DNA from: a virus
Virus record (IMG/VR): IMGVR_UViG_3300045947_000364
Location: 1-21,011 of that record
DNA: 21,011 nucleotides
Direction: 5' to 3' (one strand)
Part shown: one piece after another, positions 1 through 5,614 of the stretch
How the letters are laid out: every line of letters begins with the position of its first letter
How positions within the stretch are numbered: position 1 is the stretch's first letter
Translations under genes and position numbers: made by a program
The notes under the pieces: generated by a model
Told to the model about the DNA's origin: nothing
Seen by the model: the letters and a program-made list of their open reading frames with translations, nothing else
Database searches by the model: none

Positions 1-1032
1 CGGCTCTACAACTACTGGGTGAGTGCGGAAACCGAAGCCATTGCCCTCGCCCCCCGGGCGCCGTTTATTGGGGCGGAAGGGCAGTTTGAAGGCCATGAAA
101 CCGAGTGGGCCAACGCCAACACGCGCAACTATGCCTACCTGGAGTACACGCCCACCAGTCATGGCGGGCAGCCGCTCCCCCCACCGCAGCGGATGGCGTT
201 AGAGCCCGCGGTCCAGGCCATTACCCAGGCCCGCATGCTGGCGGCCGACGACATAAAATCGGTCACTGGGATATACGATGCAGCCCTTGGGAATCGCAGT
301 AACGAAACCAGCGGCGTGGGCATTCGTGCCCGCAAAACCGAGAGCGATACGGCCACGGCGCATTTCCCGCTCAATTTTACCTATGCCCTGCGCCACTGCG
401 GGGTCATCCTGCTTGATCTCATCCCCAAACTCTACGATCGGGCCACCATCCTGCGCATCATCGGCGAGGACGGCCAGACCCAACAGGTGCCGGTCAACCA
501 GCCCTTTGTCGACAACGAGGGGATCGAGCGCATCTACCGGCTGGGCGTGGGACGCTATGACGTGGTGATCAGTACCGGGGCCACCTATGCCACGCAACGC
601 GAAGAGGCGGTCGACCGCCTCACCCAGCTGGTGCAGGCCTTCCCGCCCCTCCTGCAAGTGCTGGGCGATCAACTGATTCAGCACATGGATTTCCCCGGGG
701 CCCCGGAGATGGCTGAGCGTTTAAAACTCCTCCTGCCGCCTGAGGTGCAGGGCCAGGGGAATCCGGCCCAGATGCAGCAGGCCCTGCAGCAGATGACGCA
801 GCAACTGGAAGCGATCAATGCCTATGCGAAGCAGATGGAAGGGCAAGCGCAGGAGCTGGCGCAGCGCAATCAGGAGTTGGAGTTGCAGGTCAAAGATAAG
901 ACCGAGGCGAACGCGCTGAAGGCCCGGGAGCTGGAGATTGAACGCGAGTACAACGTCTGGCAGGTCGGCCTGAAAGAGCAGGAACTGGCGCTGCAAGCCG
1001 CGCAAATCGCCGGCAATGGGCAGGGAGAATAA
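1..1032 (+). CDS. Portal protein, P22 gp1-like (C-terminal part)
   Basis: The portal is the dodecameric ring at one vertex of the capsid through which DNA is packaged and ejected. The frame is open from base 1 (it reads RLYNYWVSAETE), so the gene starts outside the window; the first in-window start codon, GTG at 19, is not the true start. 343 residues are visible; P22 portal is about 725 aa. Family-typical motifs are NYWVSAETEAIALAP, RSNETSGVGIRARKTESDT, ILLDLIPKLYD and YDVVISTGATYATQREEA, which match the wing/stem/crown part of P22-type portals. From about visible residue 255 it becomes a Gln/Glu-rich coiled coil, a plausible short crown/barrel. The stop at 1030-1032 directly abuts an inverted-repeat element. 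Confident by motif and by synteny with the scaffold and coat genes. Confidence 0.93.
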   Translation, partial: RLYNYWVSAETEAIALAPRAPFIGAEGQFEGHETEWANANTRNYAYLEYTPTSHGGQPLPPPQRMALEPAVQAITQARMLAADDIKSVTGIYDAALGNRSNETSGVGIRARKTESDTATAHFPLNFTYALRHCGVILLDLIPKLYDRATILRIIGEDGQTQQVPVNQPFVDNEGIERIYRLGVGRYDVVISTGATYATQREEAVDRLTQLVQAFPPLLQVLGDQLIQHMDFPGAPEMAERLKLLLPPEVQGQGNPAQMQQALQQMTQQLEAINAYAKQMEGQAQELAQRNQELELQVKDKTEANALKARELEIEREYNVWQVGLKEQELALQAAQIAGNGQGE

Positions 1033-1126
1033 TGCACAATGCATAATGGAAAATTGAGAATGATAAGAGCATTTTTAAGTCATTGTGCATTCTCCATTGT
1101 GCATTCTCCATTTGCTCCGAAGGAGC
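1031..1126. repeat. Heptanucleotide inverted-repeat element, copy 1
   Basis: Left arm 1031-1062 is four 7-bp units (AATGCAC, AATGCAT, AATGGAA, AATTGAG) plus AATG. The centre is 1063-1080 (begins ATAAGAGC). The right arm 1081-1112 is the inverse orientation (ATTGTGC, ATTCTCC, ATTGTGC, ATTCTCC, ATT). The arms can pair along most of their 32 nt. A short perfect hairpin follows (GCTCC-GAA-GGAGC, 1114-1126). It fills the junction between the portal stop and the 74-aa gene. No transposase and no obvious target-site duplication is present. Confidence 0.9.
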
Positions 1127-1139
1127 AGGAGGGCTAGCC

Positions 1140-1364
1140 ATGCGGGAGGCGGCCGGGCCAGGCCCCTGTTTCTGCTGTCAGATGGAGACGGATCTGGTGC
1201 ACCGATACGACGTGTCGATGACGCTCTGCCCCCCCTGTGCCGACCTGCCGCGCGCCACCCTCGTGCAGCTGGCGATGCTGGGGGATCTGCGGGATAGCGT
1301 CGAGGACATGCGGCGGATGCTCGCACAGCTGGTCGAACATCTGGGCCTTCGGGTGGAGGACTAA
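1140..1364 (+). CDS. Small Cys-rich (zinc-ribbon-like) hypothetical protein, 74 aa
   Basis: Not recognised as a named family. The ATG at 1140 is chosen because AGGAGG (1127-1132) lies 7 nt upstream; a longer frame from 1083 would run through the right arm of the repeat element. Cysteines cluster as CFCC near residue 10 and CPPC near residue 28, a spacing compatible with one zinc-binding knuckle. After that comes an amphipathic helix (RDSVEDMRRMLAQLVEHLG), perhaps for oligomerisation. It sits between portal and scaffold. Function unknown: a small structural accessory or a nucleic-acid-binding protein are both possible. Its ribosome binding site lies at the end of the repeat element. Confidence 0.72.
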   Translation: MREAAGPGPCFCCQMETDLVHRYDVSMTLCPPCADLPRATLVQLAMLGDLRDSVEDMRRMLAQLVEHLGLRVED

Positions 1365-1377
1365 GCATGCCGTTCTC

Positions 1378-1406
1378 TTGACACCCTAACTGCCTCATTT
1401 TAGAAT
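1378..1406 (+). promoter_or_regulatory. Near-consensus sigma70-type promoter
   Basis: TTGACA (1378-1383), a 17-bp spacer, then TAGAAT (1401-1406). All of the -35 and five of six -10 positions match consensus, with optimal spacing. A start near 1413 is predicted. It points along the + strand, antisense to the HNH gene and towards the scaffold gene, and begins 14 nt after the 74-aa stop codon. Activity in the real host is inferred. Confidence 0.62.
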
Positions 1407-1421
1407 TGCTCGCAAACTTTC

Positions 1422-1455
1422 GCGCTCCGCTCGGCGGCCACTGAGCGTTGAGCGC
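1422..1455. other. Imperfect hairpin downstream of the HNH gene
   Basis: GCGCTC and CGCTC (1422-1432) pair with GAGCG and GAGCGC (1443-1455) with a 2-nt TT bulge and a 10-nt loop. In + orientation it would lie about 10 nt into the RNA started by the 1378-1406 promoter. In minus orientation it follows the HNH stop but has no T-run, so it is at best a weak end signal for that gene. Confidence 0.5.
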
Positions 1456-1468
1456 AGCCTTTCACGGC

Positions 1469-2101
1469 TTATGGTGTGCGGCGATTTCTTCGATTGTTAC
1501 AACGGCGATGAGCCAGACGAAGATTGTTGGGGTCATGCGTACCGTTGCGATACCGTGGGATGAGATGATCAATCGATGCGGTCTCCCAATCGACGGTCAC
1601 GGAGCACACGTGACAACTCCATCCATCCCTTTCGGTCAGTAACCCGATGACCATGATCCACAGAATTTTTCCTGGGGCACCTCCATCGCGTTTGGCTCGC
1701 ATGCGATTGCGTTCACGCTCCTTGGCTCGATATTTGTCGCGATAGTCCCTGTCGGTTTGCAAGCGTTCCTTATGTCGTGCCGCTTCTTTCTCTGCAGTGA
1801 GGCAGGCAGGGCACGGGATGGTCTCTGGGCAGGTATGGATACGCGATGGACGCTTCCTGAGACGTGTTTTGTTCCGGTCGTGTTCCTTTGCTTGATACGC
1901 TGGATCACCTTTGATGCGCTGATAGCGTGCTTTCGCGTTCTCGATATTCTTCATGCGGTAGTGTGGCTTTGCGTATCGGTTTCGTGCTTGTTCTTGGAGG
2001 CGTTGCCGATAGGCCGAATCCGTGTGATAGCGTTCCCGTAGCCGTTCAAGACGGGCACAGGCTCTACAAGGCAGTACGGTTGGACAGGTATGTGAGGTCA
2101 T
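1469..2101 (-). CDS. HNH endonuclease with duplicated Cys knuckles (homing-type)
   Basis: A DNA endonuclease of the HNH/McrA-like fold, 210 aa. The C-terminal HNH core shows WSCHVC, then DHLIPRYRNGTHDPNNLRLAHRRCN: two Cys pairs for structural zinc and the D-H...N...H metal/catalytic set. The N-terminal half has two copies of a module starting HTCP-x3/4-PCxAC, each followed by a basic helix rich in R, K and Y (about residues 3-45 and 90-140), likely DNA contacts. The ATG at 2101 is chosen: upstream in-frame codons would translate the terminator region and look non-coding. It is the only minus-strand gene in the head block and is less GC-rich than its surroundings (53% over two 60-nt samples), which suggests a mobile, free-standing homing endonuclease. 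Alternative: a packaging-associated HNH, but those usually lie next to terminase. Confidence 0.88.
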   Translation of the reverse strand: MTSHTCPTVLPCRACARLERLRERYHTDSAYRQRLQEQARNRYAKPHYRMKNIENAKARYQRIKGDPAYQAKEHDRNKTRLRKRPSRIHTCPETIPCPACLTAEKEAARHKERLQTDRDYRDKYRAKERERNRMRAKRDGGAPGKILWIMVIGLLTERDGWSCHVCSVTVDWETASIDHLIPRYRNGTHDPNNLRLAHRRCNNRRNRRTP

Positions 2102-2116
2102 AAGAAAAGTATAGCA
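2101..2116 (-). promoter_or_regulatory. Extended -10 promoter giving a leaderless HNH mRNA
   Basis: Read on the minus strand, TGCTATACT covers 2116-2108, an extended -10 element. Six bases lie between it and the A of the ATG at 2101, so the expected transcription start is the start codon itself. No Shine-Dalgarno precedes this ATG, in contrast to almost every other gene here. There is no good -35 at the right distance. Inference from sequence only. Confidence 0.45.
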
Positions 2117-2197
2117 GAAAAAAAGGGCACACGCTGCTTTTTCTGCTTTATACCCCGCGCCCACACCGGCTGATCCCCGATGGAGCGGCGTGTACTC

Positions 2198-2234
2198 AAG
2201 GCGTTCTCGTGCACGAGCGAGAGCGCCTTTTTTT
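2198..2234 (+). terminator. Intrinsic terminator, + strand
   Basis: The arm AAGGCGTTCTCG (2198-2209) pairs with CGAGAGCGCCTT (2218-2229) with one G-T wobble and an 8-nt loop. It is followed at once by seven T (2228-2234, the first two shared with the stem). On the minus strand no T-run follows, so it is one-directional. It lies upstream of the scaffold gene, inside what should be one late transcription unit. Confidence 0.72.
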
Positions 2235-2250
2235 GTGCCCGTTTCTGGGC

Positions 2251-2290
2251 GCGGGATCACCCCGCTTTCGCCTGGCGGGTTATCCAGGCG
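2251..2290 (+). promoter_or_regulatory. Structured leader of the scaffold gene (two hairpins)
   Basis: Two adjacent stem-loops follow the terminator: GCGGG (2251-2255) with CCCGC (2261-2265), and a perfect 7-bp stem CGCCTGG (2269-2275) with CCAGGCG (2284-2290). The scaffold ribosome binding site AGGAG (2305-2309) begins 15 nt later, 9 nt before its ATG. Role unknown; mRNA stability or translation control are possible. I see no convincing + promoter between the terminator and the gene. Confidence 0.4.
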
Positions 2291-2318
2291 GCTCATCGCC
2301 TCGTAGGAGCGTTATCCT

Positions 2319-3281
2319 ATGCCGATCACCATTCTCAGTTCCCGTGATGGGCCCGAGCCATCTCCCGTTCCCGACCCGGCTGCGCCCTCGCCTCCCGCGA
2401 GCGGTGATCCTGGCGCCTCAGCCCCGCCGCCTGCGCCCCCGGCTGCGCCTGCTCCTGGTGAGGAGGCACCCCCCGAGTCAGCCCCGGATGGTCTTGATCG
2501 ACCCGATGCAACCGAGGACGAGGACGAGGCGGACCGCCCCGAGCCGGTGCCGCGTGGGGTGCAACGCCGCATTGACCGCGAAGTGCGCCGCCGCCATGAG
2601 GCCGAACGCAAAGCCGCCGCGATCGAAGCGCGCCTCCAGATGTACGAACAGGGCTACCAGCGCCCAGACCCGGCGCCCCAGCCGGTGCCGCTGCACCAGC
2701 AACCGGAACCGCGCGAAGAGGACTACCCCTCGCAGCAGGAGTGGTTCAAGGCGGTGCGCGACTGGGACAAGGCGCAACTCAAGCAGGAGTGGGCGTACGA
2801 GCAGCAGCAGGTGCGCCAGCAGCAGGCCGACCAGCAGCGCCAGCAGCTCCTCGTCGAGCAAGCCACGGCAGCCCGGAAGAAGTACGCCGATTTTGACACG
2901 GTGCTGGACCGCCTGCGGGACGTCTATAGCGCCCCAGCGCTGGATGCCTGCGTGCAGGAGAGTGAGCTGGGCGCCGAGCTGGCCTATTACCTGGCGCAGC
3001 ACCCCGACGAGATCCAGCGCCTGAACCAGGTGGCGCAGACCGCCCCCTTGGCCATGGCACGCGAAATCGGCAAGCTGGAGATGCGCTTGAACAGTCCTAC
3101 GAACGGCACGCCCGCCTCTCGTCCCTCGGGGTCCTCGGGGTCTCCCGTCCCACCACCCCCACCACAGCCCGTGTCTGGGGGGAGCCATGGGGCGCCCACT
3201 GACTACCGCGACGACATGAGCCAGGCCGAGTTTGAAGCCTGGCGCCGCCGGGCCCTGGCCCCGATGCGGCCGGCGCGGTAA
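2319..3281 (+). CDS. Scaffolding protein (P22 gp8-like)
   Basis: Directs coat assembly into the procapsid and then leaves; 320 aa (P22 gp8 is about 303). The N-terminus is a Pro/Ala-rich, acidic, disordered arm (residues 10-78). Residues 80-110 are highly charged helix, and 150-190 a Gln/Arg-rich coiled coil. The segment YADFDTVL...ESELGAELAYYLAQHPDEI...AREIGKLEMRL (189-257) is the recognisable phage scaffold domain. The C-terminus, after a Pro/Ser/Gly linker (260-290), has DMSQAEFEAWRRRAL, a small basic helix like the coat-binding end of other scaffolds. It has good ribosome binding site spacing and stands directly before the coat gene, as in P22. It is the first gene after the HNH insertion and terminator. 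Confidence 0.9.
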   Translation: MPITILSSRDGPEPSPVPDPAAPSPPASGDPGASAPPPAPPAAPAPGEEAPPESAPDGLDRPDATEDEDEADRPEPVPRGVQRRIDREVRRRHEAERKAAAIEARLQMYEQGYQRPDPAPQPVPLHQQPEPREEDYPSQQEWFKAVRDWDKAQLKQEWAYEQQQVRQQQADQQRQQLLVEQATAARKKYADFDTVLDRLRDVYSAPALDACVQESELGAELAYYLAQHPDEIQRLNQVAQTAPLAMAREIGKLEMRLNSPTNGTPASRPSGSSGSPVPPPPPQPVSGGSHGAPTDYRDDMSQAEFEAWRRRALAPMRPAR

Positions 3282-3305
3282 TTTCACCGAGGGAGTAGTC
3301 CGAAA

Positions 3306-4526
3306 ATGAATACCCTGCTCACGATCACCCAGGTCACGCGTGAACTGTTGATGATCCTGAAAAACAACATCGTCTTTGCCGAGGGCGCGGATCGGCGCTA
3401 CGAGAATCAATTCGCCGTGGCCGGCGCGAAGATCGGCGATACGCTCAATATCCGGTTGCCGCCCCAATTTACGGTGCAGGATGGCCCCACGCTGGTCGTC
3501 CAAAACTACCTGGAAGAGTCCGTGCCGCTGGTCATTACCTCGCAGAAGCACTGTGATGTGTCGTTCTCCTCGGTGGAACGCACCTTGAGTCTGGATGACT
3601 GGAGTCGGCGGATTGGCACGCCCCAGAGCGTCCAGTTGGCCAACACGGTGGATCGCTCCGGCCTCGAAACCTACGTCGATGTGTACAATTCGGTGCTGTC
3701 GCCCGCCCTCAGTCCCACCACGTCCAAATGGGAGGTGTATCTGTTGGCCGGGGCCCTCCTGGACCAGGAAGGCACGCCGCGCGATGGCCAGCGCTCGGTG
3801 GTGCTGGAGCCGATGGAGCAGGCCCATGTCGTGACCGAAAACAAGGGCCTGTTCCAGCAAGCGACGCAGATCGGCGAGCAATACGTGGCCGGCGAGATGG
3901 GCCGGAGTGCCGGCTTTACCTGGAAAATGGACCAGAACATTGTGATCCATACCACCGGGGCCCGCGGCGGGACGCCCACCGTGACCACCGGCAACCAGAC
4001 GGGCAGCGCGATTGCCACCACCGGCTGGACGGCCGCCGCCGCGCTGCGCCTCAAGAAAGGCGATGTGATTCAACTGGCCGGCGTCTATGCGGTCAACCCG
4101 ATGAGCCGCCAGACCACGGGGCGGCTGCGCGACTTTACCGTGACCGCTGACGTCAGTAGCGACGCCTCCGGCAATGCCACCATCCCGATCAGCCCGGCGA
4201 TCATTCTGGCGCCCGATCCCCGGCAGACGGTGAGCAATGCCGCCGCCGCCTCGGCCCCCATTACCTTCCTCGGCACGGCCAATACGCCCTATGCGCAGAA
4301 CCTGGCCTATCATCGCCGCGCCTTTACCCTGGCCATGGTCGATCTGGTGGAGCCCAACAGTGGCCGCTTTGCCCGGGTCAATGATCCGGATGCGGGCCTC
4401 AGTATGCGGAGTTGGCAGGATAGTGACATCAATACCGATATGCACCCGGCCCGGGTGGATATCCTCTACGGCTGGAAATGTGTCCGGCCCGCCATGGCCG
4501 TGCGCGTGTGGTCCCCACTGAGTTAA
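3306..4526 (+). CDS. Major capsid (coat) protein, P22 gp5 family
   Basis: The HK97-fold shell subunit, 406 aa (P22 coat about 430). The start MNTLLTITQVTRELLMILKNNIVF and the following DRRYENQF...KIGDTLNIRLPPQFTVQDG are typical of the P22_CoatProtein family N-arm and E-loop/P-domain. FSSVERTLSLDDWSRRI and GLFQQATQIGEQYVAGEMG continue the P-domain. Residues about 235-310 (GDVIQLAGVYAVNP...LRDFTVTADVSSDASGNATIPISPAI) look like the inserted beta-rich I-domain of this family. The C-terminus YGWKCVRPAMAVRVWS closes the A-domain. GAGGGAG lies upstream of the ATG. The stop is followed after 1 nt by repeat element copy 2. Confidence 0.93.
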   Translation: MNTLLTITQVTRELLMILKNNIVFAEGADRRYENQFAVAGAKIGDTLNIRLPPQFTVQDGPTLVVQNYLEESVPLVITSQKHCDVSFSSVERTLSLDDWSRRIGTPQSVQLANTVDRSGLETYVDVYNSVLSPALSPTTSKWEVYLLAGALLDQEGTPRDGQRSVVLEPMEQAHVVTENKGLFQQATQIGEQYVAGEMGRSAGFTWKMDQNIVIHTTGARGGTPTVTTGNQTGSAIATTGWTAAAALRLKKGDVIQLAGVYAVNPMSRQTTGRLRDFTVTADVSSDASGNATIPISPAIILAPDPRQTVSNAAAASAPITFLGTANTPYAQNLAYHRRAFTLAMVDLVEPNSGRFARVNDPDAGLSMRSWQDSDINTDMHPARVDILYGWKCVRPAMAVRVWSPLS

Positions 4527-4527
4527 G

Positions 4528-4627
4528 AATGCACAATGGAGAATGGAGAATGGAGAATGAAAAACTCCGAATAGACTCCATAATTCTCCATTATCCATTT
4601 TCAATTTTCCATTGGCTCCGAAGGAGC
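4528..4627. repeat. Heptanucleotide inverted-repeat element, copy 2
   Basis: Left arm 4528-4559: AATGCAC, three AATGGAG units, AATG. Centre 4560-4582 contains the direct repeat ACTCCGAATAG/ACTCC. Right arm 4583-4613: ATTCTCC, ATTATCC, ATTTTCA, ATTTTCC, ATT. Then comes the same GCTCC-GAA-GGAGC hairpin as copy 1 (4615-4627). Here its 3' arm is the only Shine-Dalgarno of the next gene. Located exactly between the coat and 63-aa genes. Confidence 0.9.
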
Positions 4628-4632
4628 AGGCG

Positions 4633-4824
4633 ATGGCTGAACTGATTCTCCCCGAATTTCCGCACTGGTTGCACCATCCGACGGAGCCCTCCCGGCTGTT
4701 TGCCAGCCAGGAGGAGGTCGACGCCGCGCTGGCCCTGAGCCCGCTGTGGCGCGTGCAGGGCTATACGCCGGAGGAGGCGGCCGCGGCGCAGAGTGAGGCG
4801 GCACCGGCGCCGCGCAAGCGGTAA
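4633..4824 (+). CDS. Small conserved-type phage protein between coat and gp4-like genes, 63 aa
   Basis: Reads MAELILPEFPHWLHHPTEP then SRLFASQEEVDAALALSPLW. This resembles short proteins of the type 'yPkwLYhp...v.saeEEaal...W' that often lie beside head-completion genes in phages; function unknown. The ATG at 4633 is chosen over a TTG at 4612 that lies inside the repeat; AAGGAG is 6 nt upstream and sits in the stem of the element's terminal hairpin. The C-terminus is Ala/Glu-rich and ends PAPRKR. Three nt separate it from the next start, so the two are probably translationally coupled. Confidence 0.75.
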   Translation: MAELILPEFPHWLHHPTEPSRLFASQEEVDAALALSPLWRVQGYTPEEAAAAQSEAAPAPRKR

Positions 4825-4827
4825 GCC

Positions 4828-5574
4828 ATGGTGACCGCACGGACGGTGATTCGCCGCAGTCTGCTGCTGCTGGGGGTCATTGCGTCCAGTGAACCCCTGG
4901 TGGCGGATGAAGCGGCAGACGGCCTGAGTAGTCTCAATGCGCTCGTCGAGTCGTGGAGTCTCGAGCGCTGGATGATCTACCACATTCCACGCCTGGACGT
5001 GCCCCTCGTGCCCGGCCAGGCGTCCTATACCTGGGGGCTGCCAGGTGGGCAGATTGCCTCGGTCCGCCCGCTCAAACTTGATGGGGCATTGGTGCGGCTG
5101 GCCAGTACGCCCGAGCTGGATTGGCCGGTGGCGGTGCTCACGCCGATGGAGTACCAGCGCGGCGTTGGCCTGAAGGACCTGGAGAGTACCTATCCGTTGG
5201 CCGTGTCGTATGCGCCGAGCTGGCCGCTCGGCGTCCTGTCCGTGTGGCCGGTCCCGCAGTCCGCCGATACGCTGGGGCTGTTTCCGTGGGTCCCGCTCAC
5301 CGGGTTTGCCTCCCTCGATACGGTGGTGAATCTGCCGCCGGGGTATGAACGGCTGCTGGTGGCCGGGCTCGCCACCGAACAGGCGCCGATGTACGGCAAA
5401 GAGGTGCCGGTCACGATTGCGGCGATGCTCTCAGAGGCCAGAAGCAACGTCAAGCGTCTTAACGCTGTAACACCCGTCCTGGGCTGTGATCCGGCACTCC
5501 AGACCCCGGCGTACGGGACCAGCGATCTCGCCGGCTTCACCAGTGGCGGCATGGATACAGGCTGGGGGAGATAG
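4828..5574 (+). CDS. Head completion / tail accessory factor, P22 gp4-like
   Basis: Binds under the portal ring and builds the tail-neck junction; 248 aa against 166 for P22 gp4, but other family members are longer. Motifs: TARTVIRRSLLLLGVIASSEP, then ADGLSSLNALVESWSLERWMIYH (the classic LN-x-LV-x-SW-x-x-ER helix), SYTWGLPGG, RPLKLDGA, LSVWPVPQ, and LPPGYERLLVAGLATEQAPMYG near residue 170. The last 40 residues are Gly/Ser-rich and variable. No strong own Shine-Dalgarno is visible; the start lies 3 nt after the preceding stop. Synteny (coat, gp4, gp10) agrees with P22. Confidence 0.9.
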   Translation: MVTARTVIRRSLLLLGVIASSEPLVADEAADGLSSLNALVESWSLERWMIYHIPRLDVPLVPGQASYTWGLPGGQIASVRPLKLDGALVRLASTPELDWPVAVLTPMEYQRGVGLKDLESTYPLAVSYAPSWPLGVLSVWPVPQSADTLGLFPWVPLTGFASLDTVVNLPPGYERLLVAGLATEQAPMYGKEVPVTIAAMLSEARSNVKRLNAVTPVLGCDPALQTPAYGTSDLAGFTSGGMDTGWGR

Positions 5575-5582
5575 GCGAGAAT

Positions 5583-5614
5583 AATGCAGCATGCAGAATG
5601 GATAATTGAGAATG
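5583..5614 (+). repeat. Heptanucleotide element, copy 3: left arm only
   Basis: AATGCAG, CATGCAG, AATGGAT, AATTGAG, AATG: the exact 32-nt length and unit order of the left arm in the other copies, with no centre and no right arm after it. The ATG of the last unit is the start codon of the gp10-like gene. It begins 9 nt after the gp4-like stop. Solo arm probably left by deletion, or a partial copy. Confidence 0.82.

Noticed and set aside
2102-2296. 65-residue N-terminal extension of the HNH protein
   Set aside because: It would translate the + strand terminator hairpin and leader; the zinc modules begin right after the ATG at 2101, which has a promoter just upstream.
1365-2318. Group I or II intron holding the HNH gene
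   Set aside because: The HNH lies between two complete genes, not inside a split gene, and I cannot see intron core elements.
2478-4604. 708-codon open frame on the minus strand across scaffold and coat
   Set aside because: Lies opposite two clear genes, has His/Gly/Arg-rich low-information sequence and no recognisable motif; it is an effect of GC-rich third codon positions.
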